From: Planctomycetaceae bacterium
Lineage (GTDB): Bacteria > Planctomycetota > Planctomycetia > Pirellulales > UBA1268
DNA: 58,584 nt
Direction of reading: 5' to 3'
Assembly (NCBI GenBank): GCA_021300535.1
Contig: JAJTED010000015.1
Span: 1 to 58,584 of the forward strand
Shown: positions 15,014 to 24,116 of the stretch, one piece after another
Position numbering within the stretch: position 1 is the stretch's first letter
How the letters are laid out: each line of letters starts with the position of its first letter
The notes under the pieces: model-generated
What the model was told of the DNA's origin: nothing
Seen by the model: only the letters and a program-made list of their open reading frames with translations
Databases searched by the model: none
Made by a program: the position numbers and the translations under genes

Positions 15014-17614
15014 GTGAAACGTGCCACCGCTCTTGTCGTCGCCGCGCTTCTCGTCCTGCCGTTCGTCGGCTGCGGCGGCGCACCCGTGAATCCCGAGGCG
15101 CCCCCGACTGGCTTCGCGAACATGTTCTACATCTTCTGGTGGCTGGTGGGCGTGGGCGGGGCGGTGCTGGCCCTCTTTCAGGCCTGGCAGTTCTTCCAGT
15201 GGATGGAGGCCCAGCCGGCTGGCACGCAGAAGATGATCGACATCGCCGGCTACGTCCGCACCGGCGCCGATGCGTACCTCAAGCAGCAATACAAGGTCGT
15301 GGGGTGGGCGTTCCTCGCCATCTGCGTCCTCCTGCTGTGGATGGCCTTGGGCCTCGGCGTGCAGAGCCTGTGGGTGCCGTTCGCGTTCCTCTCCGGCGGC
15401 CTGTTCTCCGGCCTGGCCGGCTGGTTCGGCATGAAGACGGCCACGCTCGCCAGCAACCGCACGGCGGCCGGCGCCGAGCGGTCGCTCAACGAGGGGCTGC
15501 AGATCGCCTTCCGCTCGGGCGCCGTCATGGGGCTCACGGTGGTGGGCCTCGGCCTGCTCGACATCATGCTCTGGTTCTTCATCCTCTACTGGCTCGTGCC
15601 GATGCTCGGCTTCCAGCCGCTGTCGCTGGAGGAGATCACGGTCACGATGCTCTGCTTCGGCATGGGCGCCAGCACCCAGGCCCTCTTCGCCCGCGTCGGC
15701 GGCGGCATCTTCACCAAGGCGGCCGACGTGGGCGCCGACCTGGTGGGGAAGGTCGAGCACTCGATCCCCGAGGACGATCCGCGGAACCCGGCGACGATCG
15801 CCGACAACGTGGGCGACAACGTCGGCGACGTGGCCGGCATGGGGGCCGACCTCTACGAGAGCTACTGCGGCAGCATCCTGGCCACGGCCGCCCTCGGCGT
15901 GGCGGCCTTCACGGGCGACGGCGCCATGCAGCTCAACGCGGTTTTTCTGCCGATGGCGATCGCCGCGGTGGGCACGATCCTGTCCGTGTGGGGCATCTAC
16001 CAGGTTCGGACCCAGGAGGATTCCTCGCAGAAGGCCCTGCTGGCCGCGCTGGCCAAGGGCATCAACTTCTCGACGATCGCCATCGTGGCGGCCACGTTCG
16101 GGATCACCTTCCTGCTGATGCGCGGCTTCTCTCACATGGGGATCGCGATCTCCGTGATCGTCGGCCTCGTGGCCGGCTGGCTGATCGGCAAGTGGACGGA
16201 GTATGCGACGAGCAACGAGTACGCCCCGACCAAGGAATTGGCCGACCAGGCCCTGACCGGTCCGGCGACGATCATCATCGGCGGCGTGGCCGAGGGCATG
16301 CTCTCCACCTGGGCGCCGGTGCTGATCACCGGCGCGGCGACGCTCCTGGCCTTCGGCTTCGCCAACGGCTTCAACTTCACCGACCCCAACGCCTTCGCCC
16401 TGGGCCTGTATGGCGTGGGGATCGCGGCCGTCGGCATGCTCTCCACGCTCGGGATCACGCTGGCCACCGACGCCTACGGCCCGATCGCCGACAACGCCGG
16501 CGGCAACGCCCAGATGGCCGGCCTGCCGGAGATCGTGCGGGAGCGGACCGACGCCCTCGACGCCCTGGGCAACACGACCGCCGCCACCGGCAAGGGCTTT
16601 GCGATCGGCTCGGCCGCCCTGACCGCGCTGGCCCTGCTCGCCGCCTACGTCGAAGAGGTGCGGATCGGCTTCGACCGCTGGGGCCACGCCGCCGTGGTGA
16701 CCCGCGACAACGTCCAGGAAGTGGCGGCCGGCGGGCGGAAACTCGCCGCCGGCGACTGGGTAAAGCTCGCCGACCGGCTCGTCGTCGGCGTCGGCGACAA
16801 GGCCGAGAACAACCACGTCTATATGGTGCTCGACCCGGCCGTTCTCGACGGCCGCAAGGGCCGCGACGGCAAGGAGATTCTGGCGCCGGCGGTGGCGGGC
16901 CTGCAGGGCGCCGTCCGTGGCGCGGTCGCCGCGGCGGCACCGGCCCCCGAACTGATCGCCGAGCTCGTCAACGAGAACCGGGTCGTGGACGTCAAGAAGG
17001 CGACGATGCGGGACTACATGCGGTTCTACGACGTCACGCTCATGAACCCGAAGGTGCTCGTCGGCATGTTCATCGGGGCGATGAGCGTGTTCGTGTTCTG
17101 TGCCCTGACGATGAAGGCCGTGGGCCGGGCGGCGAAGGGCATGGTGGAGGAGGTCCGCCGCCAGTTCCGCGAGAAGCCGGGCATCATGGAGGGCACCGAA
17201 CTGCCCGACTACGCCGCCCCCGTGGCCATCAGCACGAAGGCGGCCCAGAAGGAGATGGTGCTCCCCTCAGTGCTGGCGCTCGCCGTGCCCGTGGTCGTGG
17301 GCTTGTTGCTGGGTGTGAGCGGCGTGCTCGGCCTGCTCGTGGGCGGCCTGACGACCGGCTTCTGCGTGGCCGTGTTCATGGCCAACTCGGGCGGTGCCTG
17401 GGACAACGCCAAGAAGTACATCGAGAGCGGCGTGCACGGCGGCAAGGGGAGCGACGCCCACAAGGCGGCCGTCGTGGGCGACACGGTGGGCGATCCCTTC
17501 AAGGACACCAGCGGCCCGAGCCTCAACATCCTCGTGAAACTCATGAGCATGGTGAGCGTGGTGGTCGCCGGCCTCGTCGTGCGGTACTCGCTGGAAGCCC
17601 TGGGAATCTTCTGA
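15014..17614 (+). CDS. hppA: Membrane-bound ion-pumping pyrophosphatase (K+-dependent type)
   Basis: The protein is 866 aa from a GTG at 15014 (GGAG 10 nt upstream; a TTG at 14990 is the alternative). It hydrolyses pyrophosphate and pumps H+ or Na+ across the membrane. The PPi site shows DVGADLVGKVE and DDPRNPATIADNVGDNVGD, with TVGDPFKDTSGPS near the C-terminus. GNTTAATGKG at residue ~519 has Ala where K+-independent enzymes have Lys, so K+ dependence is expected. It is about 100 residues longer than most bacterial relatives, owing to a hydrophilic insert at ~550-668 between two membrane spans. Residues 1-22 look like a signal sequence ending FVGC, near a lipobox. Whether it pumps Na+ or H+ is not settled. 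Confidence 0.95.
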   Translation: MKRATALVVAALLVLPFVGCGGAPVNPEAPPTGFANMFYIFWWLVGVGGAVLALFQAWQFFQWMEAQPAGTQKMIDIAGYVRTGADAYLKQQYKVVGWAFLAICVLLLWMALGLGVQSLWVPFAFLSGGLFSGLAGWFGMKTATLASNRTAAGAERSLNEGLQIAFRSGAVMGLTVVGLGLLDIMLWFFILYWLVPMLGFQPLSLEEITVTMLCFGMGASTQALFARVGGGIFTKAADVGADLVGKVEHSIPEDDPRNPATIADNVGDNVGDVAGMGADLYESYCGSILATAALGVAAFTGDGAMQLNAVFLPMAIAAVGTILSVWGIYQVRTQEDSSQKALLAALAKGINFSTIAIVAATFGITFLLMRGFSHMGIAISVIVGLVAGWLIGKWTEYATSNEYAPTKELADQALTGPATIIIGGVAEGMLSTWAPVLITGAATLLAFGFANGFNFTDPNAFALGLYGVGIAAVGMLSTLGITLATDAYGPIADNAGGNAQMAGLPEIVRERTDALDALGNTTAATGKGFAIGSAALTALALLAAYVEEVRIGFDRWGHAAVVTRDNVQEVAAGGRKLAAGDWVKLADRLVVGVGDKAENNHVYMVLDPAVLDGRKGRDGKEILAPAVAGLQGAVRGAVAAAAPAPELIAELVNENRVVDVKKATMRDYMRFYDVTLMNPKVLVGMFIGAMSVFVFCALTMKAVGRAAKGMVEEVRRQFREKPGIMEGTELPDYAAPVAISTKAAQKEMVLPSVLALAVPVVVGLLLGVSGVLGLLVGGLTTGFCVAVFMANSGGAWDNAKKYIESGVHGGKGSDAHKAAVVGDTVGDPFKDTSGPSLNILVKLMSMVSVVVAGLVVRYSLEALGIF

Positions 17615-17642
17615 GAGCCGGACAGGCCAACGCGTATTGGTT

Positions 17643-17734
17643 CGCCGGCGGTGGCATGCTCGCCGCCGGCGGACTTTGTCAACATCCGGCGCGCTCGGAA
17701 TGGATGCTCCTGCGGCGGAGACAAAGTTCACCGG
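17643..17734 (+). other. Two overlapping inverted repeats downstream of hppA
   Basis: CGCCGGCGG (17643-17651) pairs perfectly with CCGCCGGCG (17663-17671) around an 11-nt loop, 29 nt after the hppA stop, with no T-run. A second, longer repeat pairs CCGGCGGACTTTGTC (17666-17680) with GACAAAGTTCACCGG (17720-17734), 13 of 15 positions, across 39 nt. The two structures exclude each other. The rest of 17735-17963 shows nothing I can name. Confidence 0.5.
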
Positions 17735-17963
17735 CGGCTGCGCGTGCCCCCGACCGGCTCCGCCGCAAGCATCTTCAGCTCGATTGCCGGCATCTGGCCG
17801 TCGTGCCCTGCCGTTGGGCATCGTGAGGCTTGGTCACCTCATGGAATCCGGCCGGCGGCTGTCTTCGGGCGCGCGGATGGTGAGGGTTGCCTGTGGCGTG
17901 CCCCGTGTGGTTTCCTGGGAGTCATGAGCCTCGTGGATCGGATGCCCAATGTTGGACCAGTGA

Positions 17964-18095
17964 GGGGCTGCCCATGCCCCGGGAGCCGGCGTAGGCGGCC
18001 AGCGGAGCCATGGATGGCGGAGCGCAGACGCCTCCGAGAGAGTGAAGGCCCGGAGGGCCGCAGCGAACGTCCGGCGACGGGGCGTGGGCAGCCCC
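17964..18095 (+). repeat. Dispersed repeat, family B, copy 1 (132 bp, terminal inverted repeats)
   Basis: GGGGCTGCCCATGCCCC (17964-17980) and GGGGCGTGGGCAGCCCC (18079-18095) are inverted copies matching at 16 of 17 positions. The interior carries GAGCCGGCGTAGG, CAGACGCCTCCGAGAGAG and GCGAACGTCCGG blocks shared with the copy at 39815. It ends 67 nt before tgt. No ORF in it looks real. Confidence 0.75.
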
Positions 18096-18162
18096 GAACG
18101 GTGGCCCCAGTTTCGGTTGTGCTGCACGCCCTGCCGACAGCCCAGTCAAGCAAGCGTGCCGT

Positions 18163-19308
18163 ATGAAACCCGGCTTTGCATTTGCGCTCGAGGCCACCGA
18201 TGGCGCGGCGCGGGCGGGCATGCTCACGACGCCGCACGGGAGCGTGGCCACGCCGCTGTTCATGCCCGTGGCCACGGCCGCGACAGTGAAGGGGATCGAC
18301 ATCGGCCGCGTGCGGGAGACCGGCGCGGGGATGGTGCTCTCCAATGCGTATCACCTCCACCTCCGGCCCGGTGAGGCGATCGTGGAGCAGGCGGGCGGGC
18401 TGGCGGCCTTCATGGGCTGGGACGGCCCCACGCTTACCGACTCCGGCGGCTTCCAGGTCTTCAGCCTCGCCCGGCAGGTGAAGGTCACCGAGGAGGGGGC
18501 GTTCTTCCGCTCCCACCTCGACGGCGGTCGCGTGGAGTTCACGCCCGAGAACTCGATGCGGATCCAGGAGCGGATCGGGGCCGACGTGGCGATGCAGATG
18601 GATCACGTCGTGCCGCTGCCCAACGACCGGGCCGTGGTAGTCGACGCCATGCGGCGGTCGCTGCGGTGGGCCGCGCGGTGCCGGGACGCCCACACGCGGC
18701 CGAGTCAGGCGTTGTTCGGGATCGTGCAGGGGGGCCTGGAGCCCGACCTGCGGGAGGAGAGCGCGGCAGGGCTCGTGGCGCTCGGCTTTTCGGGCTACGC
18801 GATCGGCGGCCTGTCGGTGGGCGAAGGGCCGGCGGCGATGGACGCGGCGCTGCGGGCCACGGTGCCGCACCTGCCGGCCGACCGGCCGCGGTACCTGATG
18901 GGCGTGGGCCAGCCGCGGGACATCGTTGAGTCGGTGGCCGCCGGCGTGGACATGTTCGACTGCGTCCTGCCCACGCGGTGCGGGCGGAACTCGCTCGTCT
19001 ACACGTTCGCCGGCCAGTTGCGGCTGCGGAACGCGGTCCACGCGACGGACGACCGGCCCCTCGAGGCGGGCTGCCCGTGCGTGGCCTGCCGCCACGGCCG
19101 CGGCTATCTGCGGCACCTGTTCCTGGCCGGGGAGATGCTGGGGCCCGTGCTGGCCTCGATCCACAACCTGACCTTCTACCAGCGGCTCGTCGTGCGGCTG
19201 CGGGCGGCCATCGCGGGCGGGCACTTCGCGCGGACGCGGCAGGAACTGCTGGCGGCGTTCACGCCGGCTGCGGGTCAAGCGGGCGGGGCGGAGCCGGTCG
19301 CCGAGTGA
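18163..19308 (+). CDS. tgt: Queuine/preQ1 tRNA-ribosyltransferase
   Basis: The 381-aa enzyme exchanges the wobble guanine of GUN-anticodon tRNAs for preQ1, a step in queuosine synthesis. It contains the substrate-binding DSGGFQVFSLA, the GIVQGG motif, the nucleophile Asp in GVDMFDCVLPTR, and the zinc site GCPCVACRHGRGYLRHL. The length fits the bacterial family. The order tgt-yajC-secDF is the classical arrangement in many bacteria. A candidate separate promoter for yajC lies just downstream of the stop. Confidence 0.96.
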   Translation: MKPGFAFALEATDGAARAGMLTTPHGSVATPLFMPVATAATVKGIDIGRVRETGAGMVLSNAYHLHLRPGEAIVEQAGGLAAFMGWDGPTLTDSGGFQVFSLARQVKVTEEGAFFRSHLDGGRVEFTPENSMRIQERIGADVAMQMDHVVPLPNDRAVVVDAMRRSLRWAARCRDAHTRPSQALFGIVQGGLEPDLREESAAGLVALGFSGYAIGGLSVGEGPAAMDAALRATVPHLPADRPRYLMGVGQPRDIVESVAAGVDMFDCVLPTRCGRNSLVYTFAGQLRLRNAVHATDDRPLEAGCPCVACRHGRGYLRHLFLAGEMLGPVLASIHNLTFYQRLVVRLRAAIAGGHFARTRQELLAAFTPAAGQAGGAEPVAE

Positions 19309-19345
19309 ATCAGCCGACCTCGTGCTCGCTCCGCACGGCGCGGGC

Positions 19346-19375
19346 TTGTCGGGCATGCGCGGGGGCCACTACATT
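19346..19375 (+). promoter_or_regulatory. Candidate promoter of yajC-secDF
   Basis: TTGTCG (19346-19351) and TACATT (19370-19375) are 18 nt apart in the tgt-yajC gap, which would give a leader of about 55 nt. The boxes match consensus at 4 of 6 and 4 of 6 positions. Confidence 0.4.
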
Positions 19376-19435
19376 TGCGGGCTTCCGGGCGACGTCCGTC
19401 CGGGAGTCCCGCTCCGCGCCGGCACGGTCGTCCGC

Positions 19436-19822
19436 ATGTTCTGTCCCTTCGCCCTCGTCGTCCTGCTGGCGGATGCCGCCGACCCGGCCGCCGCCACGGC
19501 ACCACCCGAGTTCCTCAAGACCCTGATCAACACGCTGCCGCTGGCCTTGATCGCCGTGGCGGCCTATCTGCTGCTCTTTCGCCCGGAGCAGGAGCGGCGC
19601 AGGCGGCAGCAGGACCTGCTCGGCGGCCTGAAGAAGAACGACCGCGTCGTGACGACGGCGGGCATCTACGGCACCGTCGCCAACGTGGAACGCGACGCCG
19701 ATCGCGTCGTGCTCAAGATCGACGACGCCGCCAACGTGAAGATCACCGTCACGCTCTCCAGCATCGCCCGCGTGCTGGGCGACGAGAAGCCAGAGGCCCG
19801 AACCGGAAGAGACGAGTCATGA
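19436..19822 (+). CDS. yajC: Preprotein translocase subunit YajC
   Basis: The 128-aa protein has one transmembrane segment (about residues 31-50, TLPLALIAVAAYLLLFRPEQ). The typical YajC cytoplasmic domain follows: ERRRRQQDLLGGLKKNDRVV, TAGIYGTVANVE and DAANVKITVTLSSIARVL. It associates with SecDF at the Sec translocon. The frame is open upstream to 19322, but the ATG at 19436 gives the family length. Its stop overlaps the secDF ATG by 4 bp. Confidence 0.94.
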   Translation: MFCPFALVVLLADAADPAAATAPPEFLKTLINTLPLALIAVAAYLLLFRPEQERRRRQQDLLGGLKKNDRVVTTAGIYGTVANVERDADRVVLKIDDAANVKITVTLSSIARVLGDEKPEARTGRDES

Positions 19823-22740
19823 ACATGCCCTCCATCGCCATTTGTCTTTTCGCCCAGGCTGCCGATGTGGCCGCCGCGGCTCCGGCCGCCGCAGCGCCCG
19901 CTGCCGCCGCGATGGCGGCGGAGTGGTGGCGGGAGCCGTGGGCCCTGTGGGGCCTCGCCCTGCTCACGATCGCGGGCCCGACGTTCCTCGCCTGGCTGCT
20001 CGCCAAGTCGTTGCGGGCCAGCGACATGTGGGGGCGGCTCGCGGCGGTGCTCGTCGCTGCCGCGGCTGGCGGCGTGATCTGCTGGCTGGGATGGCCGCCG
20101 CGACTGGGCATCGACCTCAAGGGGGGCGTGATCCTCGTCTACGAGGTCGATCAGGCGAAGCAGCGGCAGAAGGACGCCGCTGGCGTCGCGGCCGGGCCCG
20201 TCGACATGGACAAGCTCGTCGCGGCTGTCAGCCGCCGCGTGAACCCGGGCGGCCAGAAGGAGGTCACGGTCCGCCGGTTCGGCCTCGACCAGCTGGAGGT
20301 GATCGTTCCCGAGGTCGATCAGGCCGAGGTCGATCTGATCAAGAAGACCGTCTCCAGCGCCGGCGTGCTGGAGTTCCGGATCACGGCGAACTCGGAAGAT
20401 GCGCGGCATCGGCGGGCGATCGAGCTCGCCGGTCGGTCGGCGGGGGAGACGGTCAGCGACGGCGGCAAGCCGGTGGCCCGCTGGGTGCAGCTCGACACGG
20501 CGAAGATGGATCCGGCCGAGAATCGCGGCCTCGTGATCCGCACGTCGTCCGACGGCCGGGCCGAAGCGCTCGTGATCCTCGACAACATGAACGTCACCGG
20601 CGGCTCGCTCGCCCGGGCTTCGTCGAGCTACGACTCGAACATGGCGCCGTGCGTGAACTTCGCCTTCAAGCCGGACGGGGCCGTGCGGTTCCAGGTGCTG
20701 ACGAGCCAGAACCTGCCCGACCAGGCCAACGGCCAGTACAGCCGGCTGGGCATCCTCCTCGACAGCACGCTGCTATCGGCGCCACGGATCAACGACGTGA
20801 TTTCCGCCAACGGGCAGATCACCGGCAACTTCCAGCAGTCCGACGTCGATTGGCTCGTCGGCGTGCTCAACGCCGGCAGCCTGCCGGCGGCGCTGGTCAG
20901 CGAGCCGATCAGCGAGCAGAAGATCAGCTCACAGCTCGGGGCCGACACGATCGCCTCCGGTGCGCGGGCGATGCTCCTGGCCACGATCGTCGTGCTCGTC
21001 TTCATGCTCGCCTATTACCGGTTTTCCGGGTTCGTGGCCGATCTGGCCGTGCTCCTCAACATTCTCCTCGTGCTCGCCCTGATGATCTCGATCAAGGCGG
21101 CGTTCACGCTCGCCGGCCTCGCCGGTCTCGTGCTCTCCGTGGGCATGGCGGTGGACGCCAACGTGCTCATCTACGAGCGGATGCGGGAGGAGATGGATCG
21201 CGGCGCGGCCGTGCGGATGGCGATCCGCAACGGCTTCAGCCGGGCCTTCTCCACGATCGTGGACTCGAACCTGACGACGCTCATCACCGGCTTCGTGCTG
21301 TACTTCATCGGCACCGACCAGTTGAAGGGCTTCGCCGTCACGCTGATCCTCGGCCTGACGCTCAATCTGTTCACGGCCGTGTTCTGTTCCCGGGTGATCT
21401 TCGACCTGGCCGAGCGGAACCGCTGGATCACGAAGCTCTCCATGGCCCGGCTCTTCGGGCAGACGAACTTCCGATTCGTGGCCTGGATGCGGCCGGCGAT
21501 CCTGTTCTCGCTGTGCTTCGTGCTCGCCGGCCTGGCGGCCGCTTGGCTCCGCGGGCCGGGGCTGTTCGACATCGACTTCACGGGGGGCACGAGCGTGCAG
21601 GTCGCATTCAAACCCGACCAGCCGCTCGACATCGCCGCGGTGCGGAAGGCCGTCTCGGTGCTGCCCGACGTGGCCGTGAGCGCCGTGACCGCCGGGGACG
21701 CGGCGGCCGGCACGCGTTACAAGATCGACACCTCGATGCGGGACGAGACGCCGGACGACGGCAACGACGTGGAGAAGACGCTGCGCGAGGTGTTCCCCGG
21801 CCGCCTGCTCACCTACTCGATGGGCTTCGGCGAGGTGACCTCGACGGCCAAGGCGGGGGAGAAGCCCGATCCCGCGGCGCTGACGACCGTCGCGCCCCTC
21901 GACTTCCCGGAGAAGATCAACCGGGTCACATTGCAGGCGACCCTGCGCGACGCGTTCGCGGCGGCCGGCTTCGCGGACGCCGCCTTCGAGCTCGAGGCCG
22001 AGGGCAGCGCGAGCCGCACCCGGCCGGAGCGGAATTGGGCCGTTTCCACCGCGCTCGAGCCGGCACAGCTGCGCACGGTGCTCGAGCAGGTGGCGGCAAA
22101 GCTGGCGGGCACCCCTGTCTATCTGTCCGCCAACGCGATCGGCGGCAAGGTGGCGGGTAACACCAAGCTCACGGCCGTGTACGCCCTGCTGGCCAGCCTG
22201 GTGATGATCGTGCTCTACGTGTGGGTGCGGTTCCAGAACGTGGCCTTTGGCCTGGCGGCGGTCGTGGCCCTCCTTCACGACGTGCTGGTGGCCGTCGCCT
22301 GCCTGGCGTTGAGCAAGTTCATCGCGCCCTTCATGGGCTGGGCGCTGGTGGACGACTTCAAGATCAGCCTCGACGTCGTCGCCGCCCTGCTGACGATCAT
22401 CGGCTTTTCGATCAACGACACGATCGTGATCTTCGACCGGATCCGTGAGCTACGGGGCAAGAGCCCGTTTGTCTCGGCCGACATGGTGGATCGCGCGGTC
22501 AACCAGACGCTGAGCCGCACGATCCTCACCTCGGGCACGGCGCTGCTCGCGACGCTGATCCTCTACCTGTTCGGCGGCCAGGGGATCCATGCCTTCGCGT
22601 TCACGATGCTGGTGGGCATCATCACGGGCTCCTACAGCACGATTTACATCGCCGCGCCGATCGTGCTCTGGCTGCAGCACCGCTTCGGCGGGGCCGCGGA
22701 GCGGTCCGTCCGCCCGTCCGCTGCGGCCCAGCCGGCGTGA
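19819..22740 (+). CDS. secDF: SecD-SecF fusion, protein translocase subunit
   Basis: One 973-aa chain carries both Sec accessory proteins. After an Ala-rich N-terminus and two hydrophobic spans (residues ~35-95) comes the SecD signature GIDLKGGVILVYEVD. The large periplasmic P1 domain runs to ~360 and the SecD membrane block (AGLVLSVGMAVDANVLIYER) is near residue 450. The SecF half starts with FDIDFTGGTSVQV near residue 588, has its own periplasmic domain, and ends with the membrane block containing TIIGFSINDTIVIFDRIREL. SecDF uses the proton motive force to pull exported proteins through SecYEG. The start is fixed by the ATGA overlap with yajC. The SecF periplasmic domain looks long. Confidence 0.96.
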   Translation: MNMPSIAICLFAQAADVAAAAPAAAAPAAAAMAAEWWREPWALWGLALLTIAGPTFLAWLLAKSLRASDMWGRLAAVLVAAAAGGVICWLGWPPRLGIDLKGGVILVYEVDQAKQRQKDAAGVAAGPVDMDKLVAAVSRRVNPGGQKEVTVRRFGLDQLEVIVPEVDQAEVDLIKKTVSSAGVLEFRITANSEDARHRRAIELAGRSAGETVSDGGKPVARWVQLDTAKMDPAENRGLVIRTSSDGRAEALVILDNMNVTGGSLARASSSYDSNMAPCVNFAFKPDGAVRFQVLTSQNLPDQANGQYSRLGILLDSTLLSAPRINDVISANGQITGNFQQSDVDWLVGVLNAGSLPAALVSEPISEQKISSQLGADTIASGARAMLLATIVVLVFMLAYYRFSGFVADLAVLLNILLVLALMISIKAAFTLAGLAGLVLSVGMAVDANVLIYERMREEMDRGAAVRMAIRNGFSRAFSTIVDSNLTTLITGFVLYFIGTDQLKGFAVTLILGLTLNLFTAVFCSRVIFDLAERNRWITKLSMARLFGQTNFRFVAWMRPAILFSLCFVLAGLAAAWLRGPGLFDIDFTGGTSVQVAFKPDQPLDIAAVRKAVSVLPDVAVSAVTAGDAAAGTRYKIDTSMRDETPDDGNDVEKTLREVFPGRLLTYSMGFGEVTSTAKAGEKPDPAALTTVAPLDFPEKINRVTLQATLRDAFAAAGFADAAFELEAEGSASRTRPERNWAVSTALEPAQLRTVLEQVAAKLAGTPVYLSANAIGGKVAGNTKLTAVYALLASLVMIVLYVWVRFQNVAFGLAAVVALLHDVLVAVACLALSKFIAPFMGWALVDDFKISLDVVAALLTIIGFSINDTIVIFDRIRELRGKSPFVSADMVDRAVNQTLSRTILTSGTALLATLILYLFGGQGIHAFAFTMLVGIITGSYSTIYIAAPIVLWLQHRFGGAAERSVRPSAAAQPA

Positions 22741-22842
22741 AGCACGGCTTGTGATGGTCGGGCAACGCATGCGGCCTGCGGTGGCGGTGCGGGTGGTGCC
22801 GACACGGACTGGCAGGCGGGGCGAGGTTGGCCGAACGTGTCT

Positions 22843-22861
22843 CCGCGGCCGACGGCCGCGG
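22843..22861 (+). other. Perfect 8-bp hairpin downstream of secDF
   Basis: CCGCGGCC and GGCCGCGG pair around GAC, 102 nt after the secDF stop, without a T-run. It may be a terminator or processing site. The rest of the 191-bp gap shows nothing else. Confidence 0.35.
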
Positions 22862-22931
22862 CTCCCGGCGGGAGGCATGGTTGCCTTGTGGCCATGCATG
22901 CGGCCCGCGAGCCGCGCCGGGAGTCAGGATC

Positions 22932-23924
22932 ATGTCGAGAATCGTCGCCGCGTTCCGGTTTCTGATCGGGCTGGCACTGGTGGCCGCCGGCGCCGCCCTC
23001 GCCGGGCCCACGATCGTGTCGCTCGTGCAGGAGCTGGTCCGGCATCGGCAGGCGGCGCCCGCGGTCGTCGCGGCTGCGGCGGCGCCAATGCAGACTCCGG
23101 TCGGCCAGCACCCCGCGGCGCCGCCGCTCGCGATGCAGCCTCCCATGCCGGCGTGGCCACCGGTCGAGGAGCAGGCCATCCCAGGACCGGCGGTTCCGCC
23201 CGACCCGCACTACCAGCCGCCGCCTCCCCCGGCCCCGCTGCCCCCGGTGACGGCGGATCTGGCCGGCTTCGCGCCCGAGGTGGCGGCGGCCTATCGGTCG
23301 ACGTTCGCCGTACCTCCGCCCCCGCTCCTCGACGCCCATCGGCCGCCGCCCTTGGCCGCGGGGTGGACGGCCCGCGAAGTCGGCCCGCCGCCAGTGGCGG
23401 AGATGCCGGCGGCGGTCGTGCCGCAGACCTACGTGATTCGTGACGGCGACGACCTCACCGGCATCGCCACGCGGTTTTACGGTCATGCGTCGGCTGCCAC
23501 CGCCATCTGGGCCGCCAACCGCGACGCGCTGCCCGACCCGAACGTGCTGCCGATCGGGGCCGCGATCACCCTGCCACCGGCGTGGACGGTGCATGCGGCG
23601 CGTCATGGCGATCCGCGGGCGATCGAACCGCGCCCCGCAGGCGCGGCTCCAGCCATGCCGGAAGCGGCGCTGGCGATGACGGCGGCGCGGCCCGTCGGCT
23701 GGCTGACCGGCGATCGGCCGCCGGCCGCATCGCCGGCAACGGTAGGGCCGGTGACGCCGCAGCGGCCAGGGGCCGTGCGCGTCGCCCCGGGCGAGACGCT
23801 GGCGTCGTTGGCCCGTCGGTTCTACGGCGATGAGCGGATGGCCGCCCGGATCTGGGAGGCCAACCGCGACCGCCTCCGCAGCCCGGAACTTGTCGTGGCG
23901 GGCATGGAGTTGAGGCTGCCGTGA
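22932..23924 (+). CDS. Membrane-anchored double-LysM protein
   Basis: The 330-aa protein has an N-terminal hydrophobic segment (residues ~8-35, FLIGLALVAAGAALAGP) and a long Pro/Ala-rich stretch (~45-160). Two LysM modules follow. The first, at ~164-215, reads TYVIRDGDDLTGIATRFYG with IWAANRDALPDPNVLPIGA. The second, at ~280-330, reads VRVAPGETLASLARRFYG with IWEANRDRLRSPELVVAG and ends the protein. LysM modules bind N-acetylglucosamine-containing glycans such as peptidoglycan, so this is probably an envelope protein that tethers to the wall. No catalytic domain is present. It is convergent with the next gene across 192 bp. Confidence 0.88.
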   Translation: MSRIVAAFRFLIGLALVAAGAALAGPTIVSLVQELVRHRQAAPAVVAAAAAPMQTPVGQHPAAPPLAMQPPMPAWPPVEEQAIPGPAVPPDPHYQPPPPPAPLPPVTADLAGFAPEVAAAYRSTFAVPPPPLLDAHRPPPLAAGWTAREVGPPPVAEMPAAVVPQTYVIRDGDDLTGIATRFYGHASAATAIWAANRDALPDPNVLPIGAAITLPPAWTVHAARHGDPRAIEPRPAGAAPAMPEAALAMTAARPVGWLTGDRPPAASPATVGPVTPQRPGAVRVAPGETLASLARRFYGDERMAARIWEANRDRLRSPELVVAGMELRLP

Positions 23925-24116
23925 CGGCGCCGCCGCGCGGGGCCTGCCGGATGGTCGCCGGCGAGTGGGCGGCAAAAGTCGCCGCTGCGCGGTCTTGCAG
24001 ATTCTCGCTGTGGCCGCGGCGGCCACACGCTCGTCGAGCGTTCGCCGACCCACTCGCCTTCTCCATGGGAGCGCATGCGGCACTCTCGTCAGGCTGAGGA
24101 GAGAGGGGTGGGGCGG

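Noticed and set aside
17615-18162. Possible small gene or RNA gene between hppA and tgt
   Set aside because: Open frames are Arg-rich without ribosome-binding sites, no tRNA-like cloverleaf was found, and much of the gap is inverted repeats and repeat B.
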